Shown here: positions 9,255 through 21,444 of the stretch, one piece after another
How positions within the stretch are numbered: position 1 is the stretch's first letter
Layout of the letters: each line of letters opens with the position of its first letter
Assembly: GCF_002245625.1 (NCBI RefSeq)
Contig: NZ_NOIG01000008.1
Coordinates: 372,001-436,000 of the forward strand
DNA from: Acidovorax kalamii
GTDB lineage: Bacteria > Pseudomonadota > Gammaproteobacteria > Burkholderiales > Burkholderiaceae_C
Direction of reading: 5' to 3'
Length of the DNA: 64,000 bases
Position numbers and translations under genes: made by a program
The notes under the pieces: generated by a model
Databases searched by the model: none
Told to the model about the DNA's origin: nothing
Seen by the model: the letters and a program-made list of their open reading frames with translations, nothing else

Positions 9255-10906
9255 GGGTGCGCGGCAGCGGGTTGGCCGGGGATCTGGTCAGCGACCGCAG
9301 GGGCCGGTGTGCGGGGCGGTGTGGCTTCCAGCATCAGGCGCACTTCGCGGCGCAGCATCTTGTTGAGGAAGCTGCGCGGGATCTCGGGCACCACCCGCAC
9401 ATCGTCGGGCTGCATCTGCACCGGCAGGTGCTGCACGAGGAATTCCGCCAGGTCATGCTCCAGCGGCTGCGTGCTGCGGTCGCTGCGCCAGCTTTGCCGC
9501 AGGCTCACCACCAGCACGGCGGCACTGCCGTGCTGCACCAGGCAGGCCTCCTTCACGGCGGGGTGGCAATGCGCCACCTCCTCGATCTCGCGCGGGTTGA
9601 GCGCGTGGCCATTGCGCGTCACGCGGTCGGCGCTGCGGCCCAGCACATGCAGGTAGCCTGCGGCGTCGAAATAACCCACATCGCCCATCACCACCCAGCC
9701 ATCGCGCAGGGTTTCGCTGGTCTTTTCGGGGTCCAGCCAGTAGCCCTCAAACCGCACGGGTGTCATCACGGTGATCAGGCCCATCTGGCCCGGGGGCAGC
9801 GGCGCAAACTGATCGTCGCGGATCACCACCTCCACCCCCGGCATCACGCGGCCCACGGTCGAGAGGATGTCGTTGCCCAGCGGGTTGCCCTGCGCGTCCA
9901 CATGTTCGTGCGGCAGCAGCCAGGTGATGGGGGGCAGCGCCTCCAGGCAGCCGTAGCCCTGCTGGAAGATGGGCCCGAAGCGGCGGATGGCTTCAGCGAT
10001 CTTGGGTGCGGGCATCATCTCCGAGCCATAGGGCACATGGGTCAGGGACGACAGGTCGTAGCGGTCCAGTGTGGGCTCGTCCAGCAGGTCGATGATGGCC
10101 GAGGGCGACAGGAAAGCGCGCGACACGCGGTGCTTCTGGATCAGCCCGGCCAGCGTGGTGGCGCGGAAGTCCTCGGGCATCAACAGCGCCGCGCCTGCCA
10201 GCAGTGTGGGCAGCACCAGGCCCGAGCCCGGGCCGGTGAGCGGCAGGCCCAGCATGTTCACGTCCGGCCCGTTGGCGGGCGGCTTGAAGTCGATGGCGCG
10301 CGAGATCAGGCGCACGCTGTCCAGGTACTTGCGGTTGCTGTAGCCGATGGACTTGGGCAGGCCCGTGGTGCCAGAGGTCATGTGCAGCGCGAACACATCG
10401 TCCTCGTGCACATCGGCCGTGCCCGCTGCGGGCGCATGCTGTGCCAGGGCCTGTTCGTATTCGTCGCCCAGCGCCAGTGTGCGCAGACCGGGCAGCTGTT
10501 CGCGCACGGCCTGCAGGATGGGGGCGCTCAGCAGCGGGTCGTGGATGAACACCGTGGGCTTGACGCGGCCCATGGTGGTGAGCGCCGCATCGGCGGGCAG
10601 ATGCTTGTGAAAGCTGGCAAAGATCGTGCCGTTCTCGAAGGTGGCCAGGCGGGTTTCGTACTGCTCGCCAGTCTCGGGCAACCAGGTGAAGACCACGTCC
10701 CCTTTTTTAACGCCCTGCGCCTGCATCCAGGCCTGCAGGCGGTACACGCGGTCCTGCAGCTGGGCGTAGGTGAGGGTGCCGCGCCGGTCAATCAGCGCAG
10801 GCTTGTGGGCATGGCGCCGGTAGGCCAGGCGCGCCACCGAGCGCGCGGTGCGCAGGCGGTTGAGCAGAAAACGCGCAACAAGGCTGCGCAAGGATGGGAA
10901 AGCCAT
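9251..10906 (-). CDS. AMP-binding (acyl-CoA synthetase-like) protein
   Basis: 551 residues of the ANL adenylate-forming superfamily. The P-loop-like A3 motif TSGTTGLPKS, the A5-like region QQGYGCLEALPPI, the A7 motif MGDVGYFDAAGYLHVLGRSADRV and the C-terminal lysine region SFLNKMLRREV are present. It should activate a carboxylate as the acyl-AMP and transfer it to CoA or a carrier. The A5 motif (normally YGxTE) reads YGCLE, so the threonine is changed. GGGAGA lies upstream of the ATG. First gene of a two-gene operon with the GPH transporter, suggesting uptake then activation of one compound. Confidence 0.85.
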   Translation of the reverse strand: MAFPSLRSLVARFLLNRLRTARSVARLAYRRHAHKPALIDRRGTLTYAQLQDRVYRLQAWMQAQGVKKGDVVFTWLPETGEQYETRLATFENGTIFASFHKHLPADAALTTMGRVKPTVFIHDPLLSAPILQAVREQLPGLRTLALGDEYEQALAQHAPAAGTADVHEDDVFALHMTSGTTGLPKSIGYSNRKYLDSVRLISRAIDFKPPANGPDVNMLGLPLTGPGSGLVLPTLLAGAALLMPEDFRATTLAGLIQKHRVSRAFLSPSAIIDLLDEPTLDRYDLSSLTHVPYGSEMMPAPKIAEAIRRFGPIFQQGYGCLEALPPITWLLPHEHVDAQGNPLGNDILSTVGRVMPGVEVVIRDDQFAPLPPGQMGLITVMTPVRFEGYWLDPEKTSETLRDGWVVMGDVGYFDAAGYLHVLGRSADRVTRNGHALNPREIEEVAHCHPAVKEACLVQHGSAAVLVVSLRQSWRSDRSTQPLEHDLAEFLVQHLPVQMQPDDVRVVPEIPRSFLNKMLRREVRLMLEATPPRTPAPAVADQIPGQPAAAHP

Positions 10907-11128
10907 CGGAGTCTCCCTGGAGAGGGCTTGTTGAAACTGTGTCCAGGAAGTTTTTCACGCCGAGGCGTGTCAAGAGATGACCATTTGTATGTGTACGTAT
11001 CTTTGTGTTTCGGATTCGCCTGCGCGGTCGTTCTGGCTCCCCAAACGGCGGGCATGCATCGGGGTTCGCGTCGCCGCAGCACAACAAATTCCAGATCGGC
11101 CGCTGGATGCCTGGCGATGTACCGGCCA
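10907..11128. other. Intergenic leader of the AMP-ligase/GPH operon
   Basis: About 220 bp with no convincing gene. A short hairpin CACGCC/GGCGTG sits near 10957, upstream of the ligase start. Promoter location is not clear. Confidence 0.3.
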
Positions 11129-11167
11129 GAAAAAAACCGCCAGGGCTGGATCGCAGCGGCTGGCGGT
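11129..11167 (-). terminator. Intrinsic terminator of gdhA
   Basis: On the minus strand an 8-bp perfect stem (ACCGCCAG with CTGGCGGT, plus-strand arms 11136-11143 and 11160-11167) is followed by a run of seven T residues. It lies about 50 bp beyond the gdhA stop. Confidence 0.82.
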
Positions 11168-11219
11168 GGGTTTGACGGCCTGCCCCGGGTAGGAGCGGGC
11201 CGAAGGTGCGGGCGATGGC

Positions 11220-12524
<1,305 letters not shown>

Positions 12525-12740
12525 GGTGAATTCCTTGTGGGATCAGTTCAAGCCGCGAAGCTTATGCCTGTGTCCGCACGCTGTCTAAGGCCGGAGTGTT
12601 TCAGTGCTATGCAAACTGTGCATAACCATCGGAAAGCGCCTGTTTATGCGGCACTGCAGCAAGATGAGGGCTGCAGCGCGGGCTCAAAAGCGCGTTTCGC
12701 GACCTGCCGTCCGGATCTGCCCGGGCCCCGGTGCACAGGG

Positions 12741-13586
12741 CTACTCGACGGTGAAATGCGCCAGCGCCGGGTCGCCCGTCGGGTAGCGCAGGTCCAGGTT
12801 CTGCAGCACCGCACGCAGCACCGTGGCAACCATCAGGTTGCGGTGCGTCTTGGAGTCGGCGGGCACGATGGTCCAGGGCGCCCAGGGCGTGTGGGTGGCG
12901 GCCAGCAGCGTGTTGTAGGCACGGCGGTAGTCGGCCCACTGCTTGCGTGCGTCGATGTCGCCCATGCTGAACTTCCAGTGTTTGGCGGGGTCGTCCAGCC
13001 GCTCCTGCAGGCGCTCGCGCTGCTCGTCCTTGCCGATGTGCAGCAAGAACTTCAGCACGATGGTGCCCGTCTCGCTGAGCATGCGCTCGAAGTCGTTGAT
13101 GTGCGCCAGTCGCTGCTGGTGCTGCTCTGGCGTGACCCAGCCATTGACCACAGGCACCAGCACATCTTCGTAATGACTGCGGTTGAACACGGTGATGTCG
13201 CCCGCCTGCGGCACCTGCTGGTGGATGCGCCAGAGGTAGTCGTGGGCGCGCTCGGTCTCGGTGGGTGCCTTCCAGCCCACGGCGTGCACGCCCAGGGCGC
13301 TCATGCGGCCGAACACGCCGCGGATCGTGCCGTCCTTCCCCGAGGTATCAGTGCCCTGCAGCACCACCAGCAGCTTGTAGCGCTTGTCGGCGTAGAACAG
13401 GTTCTGCAGCGCATCCAGCTCCACCGCCAGCTCCTCCACCGCTGCCTTGTCGCGGGCCTTGTCGCCCAGCGAGAACGGTTTGGCGCCGGGGTCGATGTCG
13501 TCCAGCGACATGTGCTTGCCCGGCGGTTGCCAGGGCTGCAGGCGCTGCTGCAGGGAGGGCGGGGTGGTGGCAAAAGGTGAAGGCAC
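12741..13586 (-). CDS. Polyphosphate kinase 2 (PPK2) family protein
   Basis: 281 residues starting at a GTG with a good AGGAG seven bases upstream. The PPK2 Walker A motif reads GTDTSGKDGTI and the Walker B region ITVFNRSHYEDVL; the lid arginines fall around SHYED and HWKFSMGDIDARKQW. PPK2 enzymes transfer phosphate between polyphosphate and nucleoside mono- or diphosphates. Length and a single domain fit a one-domain PPK2 (class I or III); the class cannot be fixed by eye. Neighbours do not suggest an operon: it lies in the same direction as gdhA, 217 bp upstream of it. Confidence 0.88.
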   Translation of the reverse strand: MPSPFATTPPSLQQRLQPWQPPGKHMSLDDIDPGAKPFSLGDKARDKAAVEELAVELDALQNLFYADKRYKLLVVLQGTDTSGKDGTIRGVFGRMSALGVHAVGWKAPTETERAHDYLWRIHQQVPQAGDITVFNRSHYEDVLVPVVNGWVTPEQHQQRLAHINDFERMLSETGTIVLKFLLHIGKDEQRERLQERLDDPAKHWKFSMGDIDARKQWADYRRAYNTLLAATHTPWAPWTIVPADSKTHRNLMVATVLRAVLQNLDLRYPTGDPALAHFTVE

Positions 13587-13637
13587 GGGCGGGCTCCTGG
13601 CAGGGCGGCGCGATGCGCCGGGAATTTCAACCGGAAC

Positions 13638-14039
13638 TCAAAGATACCCGCTGTGCGCCGGTGCCTGCTGCCACTGGTCGTGCAGCCCGTCCACCCGCAC
13701 GACGGCCAGGCGCGCGAGGTCTTCGTCCGTCAGGCCATTGATGCAGCCCACGTTCACGCCATACATCTCGCCCATGGGCGTGTCGGTGCCGTGGCCAAAC
13801 ACGCGCACGCCGCAGTGGCGGCAGAAGTAATGGTGGTTCTTGTGCGTGCCAAAGGTGTAGCGCGTGAGGTCGCTTTGCCCCCGCACGATGCGAAAGCCCC
13901 CGGGCAGGGCCACCGCAGGCCAGAAGCGCGTGCGGCGGCAGATGCTGCAGTTGCAGCGGTAGGTGGGCTGGCTGAGGTCCAGCGTGGCCTCGACTTCGAC
14001 GGCGCCGCAGTGGCAGGTGGCGGTGTGGGTGGTGGGCAT
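13638..14039 (-). CDS. GFA/CENP-V-domain zinc protein
   Basis: 133 residues from the ATG at 14039. The zinc-binding cysteines of the Gfa fold are all visible: CHCGAVEVEA (two Cys), CNCSICRRT (two or three Cys) and CRHCGVRVFG. The family includes glutathione-dependent formaldehyde-activating enzyme, but most members have no proven reaction and this one is shorter than classical Gfa (about 190 residues). No formaldehyde pathway genes adjoin it. It lies 52 bp downstream of the PPK2 stop on the same strand's opposite side, i.e. it is transcribed towards PPK2. Confidence 0.82.
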   Translation of the reverse strand: MPTTHTATCHCGAVEVEATLDLSQPTYRCNCSICRRTRFWPAVALPGGFRIVRGQSDLTRYTFGTHKNHHYFCRHCGVRVFGHGTDTPMGEMYGVNVGCINGLTDEDLARLAVVRVDGLHDQWQQAPAHSGYL

Positions 14040-14152
14040 GGGTTCACTCCTGAGCATGGCAGCCAGCGGACATGATCGCAAAGGATGGCCCGGCAGTCAT
14101 CGTTGGGATGAACGATGTGGGGCGTGGGCCGCTTCCATGGCCGCAGCGGCGT

Positions 14153-15133
14153 TCAGCCATGGGCCATGCGGTAGGCCAGCGGCGTTTGCCCCGTGGCCTG
14201 CTGGAACGCGCGGTGCAGGCCCGCCTCGCTGGCAAAGCCCAAATCTTCGGCAATGCGCTTGAGCGGCAGGGGCGTGTCGCACAGCGCCTCGCCCACCTGG
14301 CGCAGCTTGATACGCCGCATCCACAATGCGGCCGACAGCCCCGTATGCGCCTGCACCCGGCGCGCCAGCGTGCGGGGCGACAAGGCCAGTGCCTCGGCCA
14401 GAGCGGGCAGGCGCAGCGCGGTGGCCGGGCAACGCTGCACCCACAGCAGTGCACGGCGCAGGGTGGGATCGGTCACAGCCATCAGGTCGTGCTCCGCAAA
14501 CGCGGGGTGGGTGGTGCGCGGGCGCGGCAGCATCAGCAGCGACTGCAGGTCGCCCAGCGCGACGGCATCGAGCCGCTGGGCCAGGGCGTGCAGCATCAGG
14601 GGCAGGTGGCCGTTGGCGCCTGCGGCGGTGGTGGCGGGGCCGTCTTCCACCAGGGGCTCGTCAAAGCGCCAGTGCACGGCGCCAAACTGCTGCTCCAGCG
14701 CAGCGCGCAGCCACCAGGTGGCCGTGGCACCGCGCCCGCGCAAGCGGCCGCTGGCGGCGGCCAGCGCCACCCCGGCGCAGTAGCTCCATACCCGGGTGCG
14801 ACGGGGCAGGGCGCGCAACGCCGCCACGGCGGGCGCCAGCTGTTGCTGCAGCGCGGGCGTCTGCCAGCCGTCGGGCGACGACAGCCACAGGCCGGGCACC
14901 AGCACCGCGTCCACCTCGGCCTGCGCCAGTGCCACGCCGGGCGTGAGGGCCGGGCCCTGCCAGGTGGGCACGGGCTGCAGGTCCACCCCCGCCCAGCAGG
15001 TGGTGACCACGGTGCGCTGCGCACGCAGGTTGGCGGCACGTGCGAGGTCGGCCGTGGCAAACAGGCCGGCGGGCATGCAGCCGGGGTACAGCAGCAGCGC
15101 CAGGCGCAGGGGGGGCGGGGGGGATGAGGGCAT
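14153..15133 (-). CDS. GlxA-type AraC-family regulator with DJ-1/PfpI domain
   Basis: 326 residues. Residues 1-185 form a DJ-1/PfpI (class I glutamine amidotransferase-like) domain with the nucleophile-elbow cysteine in VWSYCAGVALAA; residues 220-325 carry two AraC helix-turn-helices (LPALAEALALSPRTLARRV and the IAEDLGFASEAGLHRAF segment). Such regulators typically control amine or choline metabolism. ATG at 15133 is chosen because it opens the conserved domain; upstream residues are not conserved. It is divergent from the MBL-fold gene at 15252, its likeliest target. Confidence 0.87.
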   Translation of the reverse strand: MPSSPPPPLRLALLLYPGCMPAGLFATADLARAANLRAQRTVVTTCWAGVDLQPVPTWQGPALTPGVALAQAEVDAVLVPGLWLSSPDGWQTPALQQQLAPAVAALRALPRRTRVWSYCAGVALAAASGRLRGRGATATWWLRAALEQQFGAVHWRFDEPLVEDGPATTAAGANGHLPLMLHALAQRLDAVALGDLQSLLMLPRPRTTHPAFAEHDLMAVTDPTLRRALLWVQRCPATALRLPALAEALALSPRTLARRVQAHTGLSAALWMRRIKLRQVGEALCDTPLPLKRIAEDLGFASEAGLHRAFQQATGQTPLAYRMAHG

Positions 15134-15251
15134 GGCAGTCGCTTCAGCGCAGGTGGCCTGAAATGGAAAGAAGTTGTCAAAACCAGCCATTTTCTCTGCA
15201 CCCCAGAATCCCAACAATCCATGGCATTCCCACCGCCCCTGGAGCCCCGCC

Positions 15252-16133
15252 ATGCAAATCACCCAGTTGCGCAACGCCACCGTGTTGCTTGAATTCACCT
15301 CCGCCGAGGGCCGCCCCGTGGGCCTGCTGGTGGACCCCATGCTCGCGCCCCGGGGCAGCCTGCCCGCGCTGCGTTACCTGGGCGCGGGCCGCCAGCGCAA
15401 CCCCATCGTGGCGCTGCCCGAGGGCACCGACGCGCTGCTGCAGCGCGTGACCCACGCCCTCATCACCCACTGCCAGCGCGGCCATTTCGACCACCTGGAC
15501 CGGCCGGGCAAGCGCTTTCTGCGCGAACGGCAGATCCCCGTGCTGTGCATGCCGCGCGATGCGGCGTACCTCGCGCAGCGGGGCCTGCAGGTGGTGCCGC
15601 TGGCAGGGCCCGGGCGCCAGCCGCTGGTGCTGGGCGGCCACATCACGCCCATCCCCTGCGTGCACGGCCGGGGCTGGGTGGGCCGCCTGATGGAGCACGG
15701 CCACGGCTACCTGCTGGAGCTGCCGGGCGAGCCCAGCGTCTATCTGGCGGGCGACACCGTGCTCACGCCCACGGTGCGCGACTGCCTGGCGCGCCTGCAG
15801 CCCGAGGTGTCCGTGTTGCCTGCGGGCGGGGCGCGGTTCGATGTGGGGGCAGAAATCCTGATGGACGCCGCCGACATGGCCGAGGCCGCGCAGCTGACCC
15901 CCGGGGCATTGGTGGTGAACCACCTGGAAGCGCTGGACCACTGCCCCACCACCCGCGCTGCCGTGCGCCAGCGGGCGCTGGACGGCGGCTGGGCCCACCG
16001 CCTGTGGGTGCCGGAGGACGGCGAGTGCCGGGAGTACCAGGCTGTGACGGCGCAGGTTGCTATACAAATAATAGCTAATGAGACAATATGGACGCGCGCA
16101 GAGGCCGGTTTTGACTCCTTTTTATGGCCCTGA
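15252..16133 (+). CDS. MBL-fold metallo-hydrolase with a repeat-derived C-terminus
   Basis: 293 residues. The metal motif THCQRGHFDHLD has the HxxxxHxDH spacing of UlaG-like metallo-beta-lactamase-fold enzymes, and LAGDTVLTP supplies the conserved Asp. A further His lies in VNHLEALDH. The substrate is unknown; UlaG-like proteins act on lactones or phosphodiesters. The last 25 residues or so (from VAIQIIAN) are encoded by a copy of the dispersed repeat, so the original stop was probably earlier. ATG at 15252 opens the conserved domain and sits 118 bp from the divergent GlxA-type gene. Confidence 0.83.
   Translation: MQITQLRNATVLLEFTSAEGRPVGLLVDPMLAPRGSLPALRYLGAGRQRNPIVALPEGTDALLQRVTHALITHCQRGHFDHLDRPGKRFLRERQIPVLCMPRDAAYLAQRGLQVVPLAGPGRQPLVLGGHITPIPCVHGRGWVGRLMEHGHGYLLELPGEPSVYLAGDTVLTPTVRDCLARLQPEVSVLPAGGARFDVGAEILMDAADMAEAAQLTPGALVVNHLEALDHCPTTRAAVRQRALDGGWAHRLWVPEDGECREYQAVTAQVAIQIIANETIWTRAEAGFDSFLWP
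16057..16118 (-). repeat. Dispersed palindromic repeat, copy B (inside the MBL gene end)
   Basis: Read on the minus strand: AAAACCGGCCTCTGCGCGC ... AGCTATTATTTGTATAGCAA. Left half is nearly identical to copy A. It is translated as the C-terminus of the MBL protein. Confidence 0.78.
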
Positions 16134-16138
16134 ATGCG

Positions 16139-17080
16139 TTACCGGGCCGCGCCCTGCGGCGTGGCGCTGTCGCGCATCAGCGCCACAAACCGCGCCGCGC
16201 CCAGGCCCAGGGGCCGCTCCTTGGACCACACCACATCCACCCACAGCGCCGTGCCGTTGCTGAGGTTTTCAAACGGCATCTCCACCAGCGTGCCCGCCGC
16301 AATGCGCGGCTGCACCAGCGCACGCGGCTGCCAGCCCCAGCCCAGCCCGGCCTCGATCAGGCCCAGCGCGGCCAGGTGGTTGTCGGTGCGCCAGTGGTGG
16401 CGAGCAAACACAAAGCGTGGATCGGTCTGGCCCAGGTCGCGGCTGGCCACCACGATCTGCCGCGTGGTGGTGAGGTGCTCCTCGCGCAGCATGGCGCGCT
16501 CGGGCGGCTCGCCGCGCGCCTGGGCGGCCGCTCGGGCCCCGGCCAGCACGGGGTGATCGGGAGCTATCACGGCCACCAGGGTTTCGGTGCCCACCTCCTG
16601 AAAACCCTCGCGCCCGTCGATGCTGGGTCGCTCGAACACCAGCGCCAGCTGCGCGCGCCCGCTGTGCAGCAGTGCCAGCGCGTCCACCTGCGGCGCGGCC
16701 AGCACCTCGACCTGCAGCAGCGGGTATTCGTGCGCCAGCGCCGCCAGCGGGCCGCGCCAGCGTGCGGCCAGCAGCTCGGGGGCGATGGCCAGGGTCAGGC
16801 GTTCTTCCAGTCCCTGGGTCAGCGCCAGCGCCTGGGCGTTGAGCTGCTGCAGCTGCTGGGCCAGCAGCCGCGCCTGGGGTTCCAGCGCGCGTGCGGCGGC
16901 GGTGGGGCGGGGCTCGCGGCCGCTGCGGTCAAAAAGCTGGATGTCCAGCTCGGCCTCCAGGTGCGCCATCGTCATGCTCACCGCCGACGGCACGCGCGAC
17001 AACGCCCGCGCGGCGGCCGAAAACGAGCCCTGGTCGAGCACGGTCAGAAACACCTGCACGCTGTCGGAGTTGAAGGCCAT
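16139..17080 (-). CDS. LysR-family regulator divergent from a PACE efflux gene
   Basis: 313 residues from the second ATG (MAFNSDSVQVF), which opens the helix-turn-helix (FSAAARALSRVPSAVSMTMAHLE). The C-terminal effector domain runs from about residue 90 (LTLAIAPELL). It is divergent from the PACE-type efflux gene at 17155 with 74 bp between starts. In Acinetobacter the LysR regulator AceR activates the PACE gene aceI, and the same layout suggests this protein controls the pump. An inverted repeat in the gap is a candidate site. Confidence 0.88.
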   Translation of the reverse strand: MAFNSDSVQVFLTVLDQGSFSAAARALSRVPSAVSMTMAHLEAELDIQLFDRSGREPRPTAAARALEPQARLLAQQLQQLNAQALALTQGLEERLTLAIAPELLAARWRGPLAALAHEYPLLQVEVLAAPQVDALALLHSGRAQLALVFERPSIDGREGFQEVGTETLVAVIAPDHPVLAGARAAAQARGEPPERAMLREEHLTTTRQIVVASRDLGQTDPRFVFARHHWRTDNHLAALGLIEAGLGWGWQPRALVQPRIAAGTLVEMPFENLSNGTALWVDVVWSKERPLGLGAARFVALMRDSATPQGAAR

Positions 17081-17113
17081 GGTGGTTTGATCTGTCAAAA
17101 AAACTGAAACAAG

Positions 17114-17130
17114 CTGACTTTATGTGTCAG
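17114..17130. promoter_or_regulatory. Inverted repeat in LysR/PACE divergent promoter
   Basis: CTGAC-N7-GTCAG is a perfect 5-bp inverted repeat midway between the two start codons, close to a TATAAA-like element at 17140-17145. It is a candidate LysR-type operator. Confidence 0.45.
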
Positions 17131-17154
17131 TGTGACGAATATAAAGTACCCGCC

Positions 17155-17607
17155 ATGGACAAGAAACCTTCTCTTTTTGGCCTGCAGGGCGTCAAGCGCC
17201 GCGTGATCTACGTCACCCTGTACGAGCTGATCGCCATCGGCGCCGCCACGGTGGGCCTGGCGCTGCTCACGGGCCAGGGCGCGGGGCATTCGAGCGTGGT
17301 GGCGGTGGCGGCCTCGGTGATTGCCATCGTCTGGAACATTGTCTTCAACTGGGCGTTCGAGCGCTGGGAGGCGCGCCAGCCCGTGCGCGGGCGCAGTGTG
17401 GCGCGGCGCGTGGCGCACGCCATCGGGTTTGAGGGCGGCCTGGTGTTCACGCTGGTGCCGCTGTTTGCCTGGTGGTTTGGCGTGAGCCTTTGGCACGCGT
17501 TTGTGATGGACCTGGGGCTGATCGTGTTCTTCCTTTGCTACACCTTCGTCTTCAACTGGGTGTTTGACCACCTGTTCGGCCTGCCCGCATCGGCCATGGC
17601 AGCGTAG
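17155..17607 (+). CDS. PACE-family (AceI-like) small multidrug efflux transporter
   Basis: 150 residues with four membrane segments arranged as two BTP domains. The N-terminal segment RRVIYVTLYELIAIGAATVG contains the conserved membrane Glu (E24, equivalent to the essential Glu15 of AceI), and the repeats VWNIVFNWAFERWE and FVFNWVFDHLF are family hallmarks. PACE proteins export chlorhexidine, acriflavine and, physiologically, short-chain diamines using the proton gradient. Start ATG at 17155 fits the family length. Divergent from a LysR regulator. Confidence 0.92.
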   Translation: MDKKPSLFGLQGVKRRVIYVTLYELIAIGAATVGLALLTGQGAGHSSVVAVAASVIAIVWNIVFNWAFERWEARQPVRGRSVARRVAHAIGFEGGLVFTLVPLFAWWFGVSLWHAFVMDLGLIVFFLCYTFVFNWVFDHLFGLPASAMAA

Positions 17608-17698
17608 TAACAACAGCCCCGAGCGCGCTTCTTCAAACAATGTCAACCGCAGTTCGGCGGCGGGCAGGGGCGCTCAGTCGCCACCCATAATCGGCCCC

Positions 17699-18460
17699 AT
17701 GCGTGGGCCGTTTTTATTGCTGCTGCTGCGGGGATTGCCGGGCCGGTGGGCTGGCGTGGCAGTGTTCTGCTGCATGCTGGCAGGCTGCGCCAGCAACGCC
17801 CCCACGCCGCGCGGCGAGGTGAAGGGTGCGCCCACCCATGCGGCCGAGCTGGCCCAGTCCGACGCCAACCGCATGGCCACCCTGGCCATGCAAGAGAACC
17901 TGGACGGCCTGCTGCGCCTGGCCGACAAGCTCTACCGCCGCAACCCCGCCGAATGGCGCAAGGGCAGCGCCACCAGCCGCGAGCAGGCGCTGGAGCAACT
18001 GCGCACCGCCGTGCTGCAGCGCCAGCCCTGGGCCCCACTGCAGGGCCGCCGTGACATCGCCGCTATGGCGCTGGCCCTGGCGCCCGAGTTTGCAGGCGAC
18101 CGCGTGGCGGCCTTCATCCATGCCACGGCCGACATGGTCATCACGGCCCACGGCGGCAAAACGGAGTTCTTCTTGCTCGATGGCGTGGACGCCCAGCACC
18201 TCTACAACGCCGCGCGCAACGTCGAGACCGCCGCCTGGCTGCTCGCGCAGCGCCGCAATGCCCAGGGCCAGCCGCTGCTGCTGGCCGACGAGATCGGCGC
18301 CCAGGGCCGCAACCTGAGCTTCGAGCGTGAGTTCGGAAAGATCATTGCGCGGCTGGACCTGCTGGCCACTTTCACCACCGAAAAGTACCGCCGCGCCGCC
18401 ATCAGCTATGTGCAGGGCATTGTGGGCGGTACCTTTTTGCAATTCCTGCCCGTGCGCTGA
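17699..18460 (+). CDS. Lipoprotein of unknown function
   Basis: 253 residues. The signal peptide ends in a lipobox (CMLAGCAS), so the mature protein should be a lipid-anchored envelope protein. The mature part is mostly helical: an N-terminal helix pair (ANRMATLAMQENLDGLLRLA), then ADMVITAHGGKTEFFLLDGVDAQHLYNAARNVE, and ends FLQFLPVR. Homologues in other proteobacteria are uncharacterised as far as I know. It ends 45 bp before the SAH riboswitch and is probably not part of the metH unit. Confidence 0.75.
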   Translation: MRGPFLLLLLRGLPGRWAGVAVFCCMLAGCASNAPTPRGEVKGAPTHAAELAQSDANRMATLAMQENLDGLLRLADKLYRRNPAEWRKGSATSREQALEQLRTAVLQRQPWAPLQGRRDIAAMALALAPEFAGDRVAAFIHATADMVITAHGGKTEFFLLDGVDAQHLYNAARNVETAAWLLAQRRNAQGQPLLLADEIGAQGRNLSFEREFGKIIARLDLLATFTTEKYRRAAISYVQGIVGGTFLQFLPVR

Positions 18461-18505
18461 GGCGGCGAACGCCTGCTTGTATCACCCGGTAAAATCCGCA
18501 CCTGC

Positions 18506-18626
18506 CCAAGGAGCGTTGCAGCGGCCTCTCACCACGACGGGGCCGTCAGGCTTGGGTACCCAAAAGCTGTAAAGCCCCACCGCAACGACGCTCACCTGTT
18601 TTTCTGCTGTCCCTGCACAGGTGAGT
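18506..18626 (+). ncRNA. SAH riboswitch controlling metH
   Basis: The conserved SAH-aptamer pattern is present: AAGGAGCGTTGCAGCGG at 18508-18524, GTCAGGCTTGGG in the middle and GCAACGACGCTCACCTG at 18582-18598. GAGCG pairs with CGCTC and GTTGC with GCAAC to form the aptamer stems. CTCACCTG (18591-18598) can instead pair with CAGGTGAG (18618-18625), which contains the Shine-Dalgarno of metH. Ligand binding should hold the CGCTC strand in the aptamer and free the ribosome site, so S-adenosylhomocysteine switches translation on. The metH ATG follows at 18630. Confidence 0.9.
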
Positions 18627-18629
18627 CCT

Positions 18630-21371
<2,742 letters not shown>

Positions 21372-21373
21372 TG

Positions 21374-21433
21374 CTATGAATTAGATAGCTGCTAGCGCTT
21401 GATCAAAAAGCTCTAGCAGCCTATTTGATTCGA
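21374..21433 (-). repeat. Dispersed palindromic repeat, copy C
   Basis: Minus-strand reading: AAATAGGCTGCTAGAGCTT ... AGCTATCTAATTCATAGCAT. It starts just after the metH stop and lies between two convergent genes; its AGCGCTAGCAGC-type palindrome could act as a transcript end or stabiliser. Confidence 0.75.
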
Positions 21434-21444
21434 AAAATTGACCA

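Noticed and set aside
7620-9656. Long plus-strand frame across the diguanylate cyclase and GPH transporter genes
   Set aside because: His/Gln-rich shadow; crosses two well-supported genes on the other strand.
18506-18626. Cobalamin riboswitch before metH
   Set aside because: The usual B12-box GCCACTG and long aptamer are absent; the GGAGCGTTGCA ... GCAACGACGCTC pattern fits the SAH class.
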